In this document: positions 1 through 21,650 of the stretch, in pieces
Layout: every line of letters starts with the position of its first letter
Numbering within the stretch: the first letter of the stretch is position 1
Assembly (NCBI GenBank): GCA_020152595.1
Contig: JAIGNY010000196.1
Coordinates: forward strand, 1,057,501-1,121,500
Direction: 5' to 3'
Source of the DNA: Chiridota heheva
Taxonomy: Eukaryota; Echinodermata; Holothuroidea; Apodida; Chiridotidae
DNA: 64,000 nt
Notes under the pieces: model-generated
What the model was told of the DNA's origin: nothing
Database searches by the model: none
What the model saw: the letters and a program-made list of their open reading frames with translations, nothing else
Position numbers and translations under genes: made by a program

Positions 1-3165
<3,165 letters not shown>

Positions 3166-3262
3166 GACACACACATACATACACACATGCATACATGCAT
3201 ACATACACACATACATATACACATACATACATACATACATACATACATACATACATACACAT
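3166..3262. repeat. (CA)n/(CATA)n microsatellite
   Basis: Runs of ACAC and CATACATA with a few CATG interruptions, directly abutting the end of the 300-bp tandem repeat. Confidence 0.95.
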
Positions 3263-3354
3263 GCCAGCATGACTGCATAAGGTTCCTTATGCTAATAGCA
3301 ACCCAATAATGCATGTTGTTTACCCAACTTTGTGGCGGAAAATTATTTCTGTAA

Positions 3355-3415
3355 CCACCCCACCCCCACCCCCACCCCACCCCACCCCCCACCCTATCCC
3401 CACCCACACACACAC
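3355..3415. repeat. C-rich tract, G-quadruplex-prone on minus strand
   Basis: Repeated CACCCC/CCACCCC blocks ending in (CA)n. The minus strand has many GGGG runs separated by one T, a sequence pattern that can form G-quadruplexes. The overlapping open frame is compositional. Confidence 0.85.
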
Positions 3416-5463
3416 TTTAACTTTGGCAAACAAATAATTGTATAATGATCTACAATGATCTGTATGAGTATGAGCAATTTATGTGAAGAAAATAACTTCT
3501 CCAGAGATCAGCCTGTTTTTTTTATTTATAGAAAATTGTGAGTCGAGCTTTCACAACTCGTTAATTTATTATATGAGCACATGTGGTCAAACAAGAGAGT
3601 ATACATTTTGAGCCTTCTGTGAAAATAAAGAAATTGAAACGGATCCACATCAAGGCTCGTCGTGCTTCAAAAAAAGAAGAGAAGCTTGACAGCCACAAAT
3701 AAATTTATGACTCTAGCGACAACTTTTCGCTTTTATTCTCCTTAACCTGAGAAAATGATACACCTGATCCTGCTATACTTGTTCAGCTTCGTAAATCTAT
3801 TTCTCATTTATATCCCAAGCTCTGAAATTGGATGTTTGTTATCTAGCAATTCTTCGTTAAAAGCAGAATGTAAATCATTGTATATTGTGCAATGACTTAA
3901 CGCACAATCCTTAAGGGAACAAGAAATTATCATCGGTTTATATTGTCTAATTTAGCTGCGATGCTGAAATTCAACTCACCATTCATTCTTGCCACCCTCC
4001 AATGACGTAAATGAACCTACTATACTCTAAAAATCATCCACAACGAGTTTTCCAAAGCGCGTCTACTTCGGGCCAATGACCGACCTCTCCAGCCAAGCGT
4101 TAAATTTGCATTTTCCATTAAAAGGCGCATGCGTCGCTTGCTGTTAAGTAATAAATCAATACATCTCCTGTCTCTTACTAATTTCTTAAGGTGTTCCAAA
4201 TGGAAAACCATTAATTTCTAAAAGGAAGAAACTCCCTAAGAGAATTGGCAAAAAGCAACTGAAAATAGAGCTTTATTTTGAAAACAAAAGATAACAAGTG
4301 GAATAAAAAAACACACATACAAAAAAAAAAACAGGTTTAATCTAATTCGTTTTGACATTCCAGCGTGCCTTCCGTTTCTCATGCTCATTGGTCGTAAGTT
4401 TGCGTGAATGCAAGGCAGAACCGGTTTGTTGCGCTTGCCCGGTGTTAAAATGACGCATGCTTGTCGAAGTGTGAAATGCAGAAGTTTAAAATACTTGACA
4501 TGCTCGCGGCTTGTAGCACCATGAAAGAATTAAGAGCGTTTGTTTGACATTACCAGAACGACAATATATTGAAATTTGCAGCCAGTAGTGACATTTGGTA
4601 ATTAACTTACATAGGAGATTAAGAAGTGCTTCACTTGCACCATGGCACTGTTTATCTTAATGCATTGCCACATTGTTTTCGTGCATGCCGATGTTTTCGT
4701 CACTGTGGATGCGATTAATTGGCATCAAGAAATGTACGTTGAAATCTTAAGTTGAAGGAATAATACAAATGTATTAAAAAAAAAAACGTCACTGACATTG
4801 GTACACTTATAAATACTTTATAAAACAGTAATACTTCCACAAAACTAGCATCATCTGATAACAGCATGTAAATTTCATTGTTTGATAGCATTGATGTCTT
4901 GCTCATTTTCCCAGACATGCCAGACACAAAGACAATACATCTTGAAAATCATGTTACACAGTTCCCATTTTGACTCATAATTTTCAAAAATTCGATTTTT
5001 CCGAATCTTGATCTAAACTTTCCCGATTTTTTTTTCTGAATAATGATCCTAAATTTTAAGAATCCTAGATTTGTTTCGAGTAATGTTCTTCAAGTTTTCT
5101 ATTTTTTATATGGAACAGAAAGGAACTGATGAAGCTTTCTTTTTTTTTCCTTCTTCAAATTATCCGGAGTATCCCTCCTGCCTCTTCCCCCCAATAACTA
5201 TGCGCTACTGAAGCACATATTTCATTCAGAAACTGTTAAGTCATCTATGATATGATGCTACTGTTTGTAACAATGTGGTTTATTTTAATGAACCTTATCT
5301 TATTGGTTTTCTTCTGTAAATGTCAACACACCAACAACAATCAGACAATGCAAGAGGTCTGCAGTCAAACAGTCAAACTATCAAAGCCAAACTGCAACAC
5401 GAAGATTCAGGATTTACAATGTCTCATAACTTTTCTGAATTTTCTACCAGCATGTGTTTCTTT
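3416..5463. other. no supportable gene
   Basis: AT-rich, with only short unrelated open frames (for example 4,020-4,211 minus) that show no familiar motif. Nothing further was seen. Confidence 0.5.
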
Positions 5464-6043
5464 TTAAAGGAATATTCGTATGATTTTTCGTAACCTTTCA
5501 TAACAAAGAGAATAATTTTAGAAACAATTTAGAACACAAATCACGTTAAAATGTTATTCTTACCAGGAGATATTCAAATTTTAGGCTTCACAAAAAATTT
5601 CAATAAACGAATAGGAAAAGACTCAGTATGTCATCACAGCAACACATTCTCCCACAAAGTTGATGTCTTTAATTAAAATCTATCATCCTTTTTTTCTTAG
5701 TAAAACCTGCTAGAAAAATAAATTGATGAAAGTTAGGTATTCATATACATAGCCAAATATACCCTACTTCAATAACTTTTAGAAAATTGTTTTTAATCAT
5801 ACAGAAGCAACCAATTAATGTTCAAAGAAATACATATACATTTGCAATGATATTTTTCTCTATGACATCATCAAACTGTCAAATACGAATTCATCAAAAT
5901 AAAAAAATACAATTGGGAAATCTTTAAAAATCCTTTTCTCCTAACTGGAATATGATATCAAACTGATTTTTGTACCAAATTGGCTCTAAAAGTTTGCTTT
6001 TTCAAATAAAATGTTATACCAAACCATGGGAATATTCCTTTAA
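5464..6043. mobile_element. TTAA-flanked MITE (TTAAAGGAATATTC ends)
   Basis: Both ends read inward TTAAAGGAATATTC, a 14-bp inverted repeat that includes a possible TTAA target site. The 580-bp AT-rich interior has no open frame of note. TTAA target use would suggest a piggyBac-like source, which is inference. A lone right end of the same kind occurs near 56,224-56,240. Confidence 0.5.
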
Positions 6044-6411
6044 CGATTTTTTTCTTTGTTTAATCATTTAAAAAAGTCTGGCACCCATAATGCCTCTGAA
6101 ATGAAAATGATTTATCAAAGGGCATCAATCCTGTCAGAGTCATTGTGAAATGCTCTTAAAAGTTGAGATGATTGTTTGGTGACAATTATAAAAGAAATTG
6201 CTTTGAAGAAGAAGTTGAAGAATACTTCTCGGCTAACTCCTAATCTTACTTCCTTTAGCTTAATATCTGAATATAGTCCTACAACAACATTTCTAGGGTA
6301 TAGGCTTCATGGGCGTAGGAGCCCATTTTGATTTTTTGGGCTGTAACGACTTGCCCGAAAAATATACCGCCCCCTCCAATTTTCAACATGTTAATGTACA
6401 TATCATAATAG

Positions 6412-6821
6412 CAGTGGCGTAACTAGGGTTCTGCGGGCCGGGGGCGAGAGGGATACGGCGGGCCCCTTGGTATCAAGTGGGTAAATTTATTATAAAAACA
6501 ACAACTACGCTACGCGCCACCTTGGTTGGCGCGTAGCGTATGAAGAAAATTTTGGAAAAATGCCTCCCAGACTGCAGGAAATGCCTTTAAAAATCGAAAA
6601 AGAGTGAAATACTTTTCCTTGATTTTATAGGTGTTGCTCAAATTGTTATTAACTTTTGTTATGTTTTTACAAGCTGATTTTGGCCCAGAATGGGAACCAA
6701 AGGTGCAGGAGTCGGATCCTACATATTTTTTCGGGGCCTGCTGCCTGCGGGCACCCTTGGGCCCGGCCCAGGCGCTTTCCCCCTGCCAACCCCCCCCCTT
6801 TTATTTGTAATTACGCCACTG
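6412..6821. mobile_element. hAT-like MITE nested in the hAT relic
   Basis: Starts CAGTGGCGTAACTAGG and ends TTACGCCACTG, an 11-bp terminal inverted repeat with the CAGTGGCG start common in hAT elements. The inside is GC-rich (GGGCCC-rich near both ends), unlike its surroundings. A perfect 14-bp stem hairpin (TACGCTACGCGCCA with a 7-base loop) sits at 6,506-6,540. The flanking 8-mers are similar but not identical, so the TSD is unclear. An open frame at 6,690-6,872 is a by-product of the C/G-rich tract. Confidence 0.6.
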
Positions 6822-7044
6822 TCATATAGGCATGCATCGGTTATTACATCGCATGCTAATTACATACATTAATTTGCCGTGTTACCCTTCCATATTGGTT
6901 ATAATTTTTGTGGAAGTCGTTACAGTAATAATGATGATAATAATACTATAAATTTAACCATTGAAAAACACACTGGTGAATTACCAAATATATAGGTGCT
7001 GGTGCAATTCAAATCACCTGGCATTTTATTCACGAAAAATCCCC

Positions 7045-7257
7045 TCAAACAGTTGTGCATATTAGGCATGACTGGTTGAATCGTTTAGCTGTAAAAAATG
7101 TTCTCAATGAAAGTAAGAATTTCTGCTCCGCCTGCTTCCAAAAATATTCATAATGCCTTATTTGTTCTTGTATTATTCTGTTCGTAAACTCTCGTTCAAT
7201 GTTCAGAATTGCAAGGTTATGGAGTCTGTGCTGTCTTATATAGGCCCGGAGGGCCAA
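7045..7257 (-). pseudogene. hAT transposase C-terminal remnant
   Basis: A 70-codon open frame, stop to stop, containing RLHNLAILNIEREFTNRI, which resembles the LxxLxILxIEREL-type segment at the C-terminal (dimerisation) end of hAT/TTF-type transposases. No ATG start, no N-terminal catalytic region and no BED zinc finger remain. Its position between the CATGRGCGTAGGAG termini with a matching 8-bp TSD supports the family call. Confidence 0.6.
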
Positions 7258-8122
7258 TTATGTCAAAACTTTCTTTTACATTAGTAATGGCGAATTAGTC
7301 GGGCAAGCTTAGAACTTTATTTTAATCACCAAGAAGGTTTTTTAAACTATTGATTTCCTTTGGCTACATCATTGCAATTTATTTTTCTTTCAGAAGGTGC
7401 CCCGGCGGTGGCACTCTCCCGCAAAGTTATACACACGCTTGCTATCACTAAATGAAAATACTCCCCTATCCTTGAAATGTTCCCCTCCAGAATTACCCCG
7501 TTCACTTATTAAGACTTTCTCACCTTTTGATAATTTCAGCGTGATCTCCGTCTTTAAAAGTTCTAATTGTTAAACTTTATTTTCACTAAATTGATCATAA
7601 AAACCTTCCTTAAATCGGGTGCAATTTAGGTTCGACCTCTTTGCGTTCGATGTTGAAGTAGCAAACTAATTGATATGACTATGAGCTTTCCAACAAGGGC
7701 GTGAAATTAGGCACTGATTCTCGGCCTCAAGTGACCGCCGGCCGGTAAAATTACCTTGTGGAAATTAGTGGGATGAAGAATCCAACCCATTGGTTCAACA
7801 CCCCTTTCTTTTTAAATCGCGGACCACTTTTTTCAAGTACCCTTTAGTACCCTTTTTTGCTAATTCGCGGTCCGCGTTAGTTGCGAAAATTTCCCCCCTT
7901 TTCCGCGATTTTCATAACGCGGATACGTACCAACGGTTTATGTTAAGTGCCACCGCAAGGGGAGGTGCCTGAAAAATAATCAGAATATTGCCCGAATTTT
8001 CACAGAAATATTTTGTTGGCCTCCCCCCCCCTCCCTTCCTTTTGCCTCCTACGCTCATGATAGGCTTGGAGTTACCTCTCCCATATCAAGCTCACAGCTT
8101 AATTATTTTTCATATCATATTT

Positions 8123-8436
8123 GGATTGATAGTATCTTTATGTAACTCGAGTTCAAGACATTGAAATTGATGAACATCTCTTATGCACTTAGTAGACGAA
8201 GCTACTAACAGACTAAGCGCATAAGACATTTTCATCAACTGAGCAGGATGAATAAGTAGATAAGTACTCTCCAGTATATTCAGATTGATGGTATCTTAAT
8301 GTAACTTAAGTTCAAGACATTGAAATTGATGAAAATCTCCTATGCGCTTAGTATAGACGAAGCTACTAAGTGCATAAGACATTTTCATCAACTGAACAGA
8401 ATGAATAAGTAGATAAATACTCTCCATCCAGTTCAT
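8123..8436. repeat. tandem pair of about 157-bp units, each a fold-back
   Basis: Two head-to-tail copies (about 8,123-8,277 and 8,280-8,436) share GTTCAAGACATTGAAATTGATG and GACATTTTCATCAACTGA-type blocks. Within each unit TTGATGAAAATCTCC-TATGCGCTTAGTA is inverted to TACTAAGTGCATAAGACATTTTCATCAA, giving a hairpin of about 70 bp. Probably a duplicated small fold-back MITE. Confidence 0.75.
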
Positions 8437-8519
8437 AAGATTTGCAGATGATTAAAGGATTAAATCAGTGATCAAATAAGTACATCTTGTATGAAAAAAT
8501 AACTTTTAAATATTCTTAT

Positions 8520-8893
8520 TTGTGTACAAATGACTGATATGGGAGAGAAGGTGTTGTAAAAAGTTGGCGCCTTCATACTCTTATATACTCATTTTCTTCA
8601 AATTTGTTGATAAAATTTTACAGAAACTTAATTTTCATATTTTGCTAATTGTTTTTTCCTTTGAACTTTCTTCAGGTGGTAAATTGTATTTACCTTACTT
8701 GATTGTTTTCCTACTTTCGTGACATATCCATTGGTATGTAAGCCACGAAATCGCAGGACACATAAAAATAGCATACATTAAAAAAAAAGACTTTGTACAC
8801 TTAAGGAGTGTGAAGATGTGACGTCACAGCTAATCTATTTTTCAGTCGTTTCTACACAAATGACACCAAAAGCTGTTTGTTTCCTTTGAGTCC
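8520..8893. mobile_element. long-TIR MITE family, partial copy
   Basis: Contains the family's internal blocks: AAAAGTTGGCGCC, CTTTCTTCAGGTGGTAAAT, ACATATCCATTGG, AAATCGCAGGACA, GACGTCACAGC and CAGTCGTTTCTACACAAATGA. The outer TTAAAGGATTAG ends are lost or too diverged to see. Confidence 0.65.
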
Positions 8894-11800
8894 TCTTGAT
8901 GGACTTCCTTGACCACAGTGAACTATTCCTTTCATAAGTTCAATGGATTGTCAATAGGATACCTGTTCATGTGGTACGTATTTGCTTGAAATTTCAATAT
9001 TAACTTTTAACACCTGAAAATGGTCAAAGGAGTTAATGTTCAATTTCTAACCGATTTTGATTGTCATTTTTTGCTATTATGAGATTATGTTGTATTTTAA
9101 TGCACAATTCCGGCATATAATGTTGTCCACCTGTCTATGTACTGTACCTTTAACACTTTAATGATTTTCTTATACGAATCTTCGAACTATTCAATCGTTT
9201 TTGCTCGTTTTAAATATCTTTTTTGTCAAATCTGAAATTCATTCTGAAATCTTTTAAATTACTGAATATCCCCTTATGAATATATAATAATAATAAAATA
9301 TGTAACAGTTAAGAGTTGAGCTGCCGGGAGCAATGACCGCGGGCTACCCATAGTTCCACATGTTAAAGTGAGTGCTCCCCGATAAGGTCACGACCCGCCT
9401 ACCTCCCATTCGTATTTACAACGCATCCATTTGAAAATCCCCAGAGAAGTTGTCATGTTTTATTGGGTGAAAACAGAGCGATAATGTACGAAGGGTGCGG
9501 CGCTGCGCAGAAATAACCCAGACCAACATATACCAACGTTTATCCTTCTCAATCAATTCGCTATATATTGAAAACCAAGGGCACAAAAATGATTTTTCAA
9601 TTTGTGTTTTGACAGGTTTATTTTTTGACACGACCTGACATTGAAATATGAATAAATCATGTCACCACCACCAAAGGGTAGAACGAGGGTACACAGATCA
9701 ATCAACCATGGTAATTTCATGGGACTTTCATGCATGGAAAACATTCTTTAGGAAACCTAATGATATCTTGCAGGATAAATATTTGAAAGCAGATCATACA
9801 TGTCATACCAAAGGTTTCAGACAGTCCCGGTGTTTACAAATAAGAACGTCGATCATATTTACAGTAATTTCTTGTTTTGTAACAACCACCCAACCTTAAT
9901 ACTGTTTATCTCCAACTTATTATACAAAGGTAAAACTAACAAAACACAATTCAGATGGTTATGACCCTCAGATTGCTCTTAAAAAGAAGTCCAAATCAAA
10001 AACCCTCCCTCGAGATAAGAGTACAAGCTCTTCCAATCATCCGTTACAAATTGTATAGGGTGATTAACCGCCCCTTCTTTGCCCTTTGGGTCCCTGTTGT
10101 CCATCCCCAAGCTACGCTGCTCCCTTGGTCCTCGTTGAAAGGAAGACTATCATTTCTCAGTCAATCATAAATCACTTTTAATGCTTTTTCCAATTTCAAA
10201 AAATCTTGTCATAACCCCAAATTGGGGTGATCGAGGCCATTTTCCTTGACACATGCCTGTTTATAATCGGTCATTTTTTAGGTGAGTAATCTCTCTATGT
10301 GTGTCATTAATCACGAAGGTAGGAAACCTGTGTGATTATGAAAGAACTATCGCAGAAAAATGCAGTATTCCAGCTAAATATATGTCCGAGTTGATGTATG
10401 GGGTGCTATGCGCGCGTGTAAGCGTGATGTAAACCAAGGCGTTATGTTTTTGTAGGCGGAAAACATTGGTGTAATACAATCAAGTGTGGTATATTACATG
10501 GGCGATAATTAGACCCGTCTGACATGCTTTGTAAATGTTTAGCTTGTAAAAGTAATAAGTGGCCTGAAGATTAAAACATTGTTTTTGGCAGTTGTTAATA
10601 TAAACCGTCATAAGGTGAATGATAAATACTTATGTCATAAAGGAATAGGAGCGTATATCCATTGGACGCATGACGTGCAGAGCTTACATTAGATTGGAAT
10701 TGCTATCTTGGGGTTGCCTTAACAAAACATGACCTATTTTCACGCATCTTCAAATTGAAAATTGCTCAGTCGGGGAAGAAGCAAACAGATTTAGTATATA
10801 GTTTTGATATTTTCAAAGTAGTTAGGTTTCAGCACTGCAGCATACGGAATTGACAAAAGACAAAGTCTGCAAAATGGACCTGTATACGTATATAAACTCT
10901 CTCCACGTACAGTTCCAAAAGAATGAGAGAAAATTATGATACCCTTTCCATTGACCCAAATCATTTTATTTCAGGCCCGAAATATGTACTTTTTTTGTGG
11001 AAATCTTTCATTAACTCGCAAACCACCATAATTTATACACCCCATGCATAGCAAATCCAGGAAAGGGGGCCAGAGATTTAATGTAATAAATTTTCTGCAT
11101 TTTCCAAAATTTTTGATATCTTTCATGAAATTTTGGAACAAAAGATAGCAACCTACAACTATTTTCCATACATTGATTTTTTATACATATATTCTACTTG
11201 TTGATTTTAATAAAAACCGACATTATTGATTTAAAATTGAATTTTAAAACAATTTAATAGATTTTTCATCCAAACTTACTTAGGAATGAATTTTTTTTTA
11301 AAGTTAGCATTTAGGCCAACAAGGTTTTTTGATATTAACGGTAAAAATCTGCGAAGCATGATTTTCAGAAGAGATTACAATTATAGCAGACAGCGTTTTA
11401 TGGAAATAAAAAATAAAGTTTCTAACAATTTAATCGTAAAAAACAAGGTCAATTACTGATCTATGGCAATACATTTTGAATTCCTCCCATTCATTTGTTT
11501 TGAATCATAACATAGTTGATCGTAAACCTTACAAACATTTTCATTTCTTTCCTCTAAATATTAAGAGTTTACCTAGAAATCCAGTTTAATTCTACCTATT
11601 TTTAGTCATAATTTTTTTAGATATATTCATCGATAAGGTTAAAGACTCCACCGGAAAGTCTATTAGCTATTTAACAACAGCAGGTTGGTGGAACTCCGGA
11701 ATCTGAAGCTTGGTTTGGTTACATCTATCGATTCCGTTATTCAGACAGAATTGATCTTACCAATTATGACCTATTTGTAACCCCGACCTATCTTCAAAGA

Positions 11801-12378
11801 AGGTGCTAGAAGGAAACTTGTTTCGAACAAGGAAGGAAATTAGGAATTTCCAACTATCTGCGACATATTGGCTATAGCTGTTTTATTTACCTGGCTGGAG
11901 AAGTTACCCTTTGTCTATCCGCGCGGTCAATCCCCTTGCCCATCGTCCATCCGTCTTAAATGGACAACGCATATCTTACAACAGGAAAAACAGGTCACAG
12001 ACTAATGCTTTCAAAATTGAATTGAGTAAATATCCGAAGGAGTGTCGCATACTACATGTGCTGAGGGGCTTGTCTGTCATCGGCACAATAAACGTGGTTC
12101 ACCGCCGTCCCGAATGAAAACTAGGAGATGTGTCTATTACCTTTGAGAAATGTCTGATATATGTATGAGCAAAAGTTCATTTGTCAATATGTGAAGCAAG
12201 GAGACATTAGGAATTGTTCCATATAGAACACTTGGTAAACCAAGGCTTAATCATGGATGGCTACTGTTCAATGAAAGCATGCCGATGGTGTAGCTTATTT
12301 CCTTTATCAGAATATTAAACTCATATTGTCCTAGAAAATGTCACCTGACTGAATGTAGAATACAATCATAGCTACTTT
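8894..12378. other. no supportable gene
   Basis: AT-rich, with scattered GC-richer patches near 9,310-9,420 and 11,900-12,120. Open frames at 9,416-9,631, 9,648-9,899 and 11,911-12,117 have no recognisable domain. The 11,900-12,120 patch could be a conserved non-coding element or an unrecognised exon; sequence alone cannot decide. Confidence 0.4.
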
Positions 12379-18865
<6,487 letters not shown>

Positions 18866-19119
18866 TACACTACATTCTATAAAGGGAATGGTCAAATTTG
18901 ACCATGACACGATCAACTATGCACCGATCCTCTATGGTCAAAATTTAACAAAAATATCATCATAATATAATCAAATTTGACCATAGTATAGTTAAATTTG
19001 ACCGTAGTATGGTCCAATTTGTTGTTCAATTTTGACCATACTTAGATAGGTGCATTATCAGATTACAGTTGATCATATCATGGTCAAATTTAGCCTTTCT
19101 TTTTAGAGTACATTCTGTC
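18866..19119. mobile_element. fold-back MITE with repeated TGGTCAAATTTGACCA palindromes
   Basis: The left end (ACTACATTCTATAAAGG..AATGGTCAAATTTGACC) is imperfectly inverted at the right end (..GGTCAAATTTAGCCTTTCTTTTTAGAGTACATTCTGT). Between them at least six full or half copies of the palindrome TGGTCAAATTTGACCA occur (AAATTTGACCATAG, TATGGTC and so on). Structure suggests a small non-autonomous inverted-repeat element; the superfamily is unknown. Confidence 0.6.
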
Positions 19120-20640
19120 TTTACAGTAAAGTGAACGTTATTTTAGCATTTTGGTTTTATTATCAAAATAGGTCTATGCATGGAAGGAGAAAATAGCCAT
19201 CAAAAAATAAACGCAAATTGTGCAACGATTGTCACTTTGAAACCCCTTCTCATTGAGAAAGATTTAGACAGAGACAGTAAGTACATTTCAGTGTTTCTTT
19301 TCCCCCCGTTACTCTGCATTGTTTTCTATTGTTAAGATATAAAATTCATTGCACGTACAAATATTTCTGAATAGAATATATAGTATTGAAATTTTAAGTT
19401 TAGGTATAAAAGTTGTAAATAGTTTCCTTGTAGATCATTTCGCAAGTTTTTATTTCTTGTCTTTAAAAAGAAAACGAAAAATAGTATATATGAGACTAGT
19501 ATGTGTTGTCATGTATTTGTTCTGTTCGTTTTTTTTTTTTCGTTTCAGTGTTATGCCAGATATATTATGTTATACCTCCAATGATGTAATTCACTTGTAA
19601 ATAAGCGAGCGTATAGAGGTTTAAACTGTAAAGGTATACGTTTTAAATTTACAACAAACTTTTGAAATAAGCTTGAATCCTAAAGTCTTTATTTACTGTC
19701 AAGAGCATCTGCAGATCGGTAGTTTCCGAGTACAAATGTTTGAAGAATTTATAATGTATTCAAAAGTTGTGATGTATTAAAAAGTTTACTTTACTAAGTT
19801 TCTGATAATGAAAATCATCAGACATGTTTTCTCAACGTAAGTTTAATAGATGGAGCATTGGAGCTTCAAAACCTCATGGTAGTATTCAACTGCTCCTATT
19901 CATCATCTTCAAAGATTTGAAAGGGTTGAAAACAAAAGTTACATATTAAGACTTAAAATTCAAAGTACTATGAAATAGTCAACTTTCTCGAATTTTGATG
20001 AAGCTTTTTGTCATTTCATGGTTTATACATTTTCTACCAACTAAAGAGAGGAATCTCGTTCAGTATTGTTCGTAAAATTGCGATGTTTACATCTTTCAAC
20101 GTCACATCCGGTTGTGGATTGATTTCAATAAGTACATACTGAACGCATTGTGCGAGTATGTACAGTGTGCTAGTCACTTCCGCGGCGTTTATTGAATGGT
20201 TGTTGGTATTTTTTCTTTATGACCAACAGACGAATCAGAAACGTTGGCTTTTATTATATATTACTGTACATCTTAAGACGATATATGGCCTTTTCAATGT
20301 TGCTACCTGTCCATTGAAATTTAAATCGTGTAATATAAAAAAAAATCTGTAAAAATAAAAAAGGTTTCACAAAAATCATTTAAAATTTCATAATTTTACA
20401 GCATTTTGAATTTGAAGACCATTTTATGATAAATTATGAAGAAAAGAATTTCCTCATTTGAAACTTAATATTTTTACCTTTATTTGAATGGGAGCAGTTG
20501 AATATAAATAAAAAGTTATTGTCTCCACCATAACCTCAATCCAAATTTAGCAGGAAAATTCACACAGCAATTTAGAGAATTACATTTCATACATCATGCA
20601 CAACTATTACATACATTAAAATGTAGTCGGGTTTTATTAA
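19120..20640. other. no supportable gene
   Basis: AT-rich DNA with only short open frames and no recognisable motif. Confidence 0.4.
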
Positions 20641-21650
20641 AGGATTAGTTCAGTGGTCAAGCATATCCAGCTTATATGATAGAGGACTTCAACAGAAACA
20701 AAATGGTGAAGAAAACATGCAAGGATTAGTTCAGTGGTCGACGACGACGAGTGAACACACAATTACAATGACGGGGTCGTCACCATGCGTATTCGGTTAT
20801 GATAGTAACAATGCTATCACGAAACGCTTAATACGACCTGAACGAGAACACAGGTACGACGTACGGACAGACATAACATCGACAACCAAGTCAATGTCCA
20901 CGGCCTTTGATAACCAGTTGTGGTGCACTCGCAAGTTCAGTGGTCAAGCATGTCCAGCTTATATGATAGAAGACTTCAAAATAAACAAAATGGTGAAGAA
21001 AGCATTCAAGGATTAGTTCAGTGGTCAAGCATGTCCAGCTTATATGATAGAGGACTTCAAAAGAACATAATGGTGAAAAAGCATTCAAAAATCGTATCAT
21101 GTTAAGGAGATATTCAAGTTTAAAGTTTGGTATTATTTGTATAGAAACGACTAAAATCAAACTAGTTGTGACGTCACAGCCTTATATTCCTCTAAGTCTT
21201 TATGTATTTTAATTTATAATTTTATTTTATTTTTTCACTATTCAAATTATTTTTCTTCAAACTTTCTTCAGGTGGTATATCATAAATACCCTTCCAAGAT
21301 TTAGTTTTACTACTTTTTTGACATATCCCATGGTTTATCCCACAAAATCGCAGGACAATATATGATAGATTACATAAAGATTTTGAAGAATCTGAGGCTA
21401 TGACATCATAACGAGTTTGATTTCAGTCGTTTTTATACAAATGATACCAAACTTTGAACTAAAATATCTCCTTCAACGGAATACGATTTTTTGAATGCTT
21501 TCTTCACCATTTTGTTTCTTTTGAAGCCCTCTTTCATATAAGCTGGACATGCTTGACCACTGAACTTTGAATGCTTTCTTCACCATTTTGTTTCTTTTGA
21601 AGCCCTCTTTCATATGAGATAAACTTGTCGGACCACTGAACCATAAGTAG
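20641..21650. mobile_element. long-TIR MITE, copy with multiplied ends and nested SINE
   Basis: Starts TTAAAGGATTAGTTCAGTGG. The terminal module (GGATTAGTTCAGTGGTCAAGCATGTCCAGC-type, then AACAAAATGGTGAAG) is repeated three times on the left (about 20,641, 20,721/20,936 and 21,010), and the inverted module twice on the right (about 21,480-21,560 and 21,568-21,650). Left and right arms are inverted copies meeting through AGAAACGACT / AGTCGTTT. A SINE fragment (20,739-20,930) interrupts the second left module. The 99-codon open frame here spans SINE and MITE and is spurious. Confidence 0.85.
20739..20930 (-). mobile_element. tRNA-type SINE, 5'-truncated copy
   Basis: Matches the body and (TCG)n tail of the full copies at 31,511 and 55,670: GACGACGACGAGTGAAC at the left, then the GACGGGGTCGTC and GGTACGACGTACGGACAG blocks. 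The tRNA-like head is missing, so the copy ends just after TGTGGTGCACT. Orientation is minus, as judged from the head of the full copies. Confidence 0.85.

Larger units (their letters stand above)
6308..8059. mobile_element. decayed hAT-type DNA transposon with 8-bp TSD
   Basis: Left end CATGGGCGTAGGAGCC at 6,308 and right end, read on the other strand, CATGAGCGTAGGAGGC at 8,059, form about 16-bp imperfect terminal inverted repeats. Both sides carry the same 8-bp target duplication, ATAGGCTT (6,300-6,307 and 8,060-8,067), the hallmark length of hAT elements. A transposase C-terminal remnant lies inside on the minus strand (7,045-7,257), and another hAT-like element is nested at 6,412-6,821. 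At 1.75 kb including the nested insert it is far too short for an intact hAT transposon, so it is an internally deleted relic. Confidence 0.85.

Noticed and set aside
20717-21016. 99-codon frame
   Set aside because: Crosses from MITE into SINE and back; a chance frame across nested repeats.
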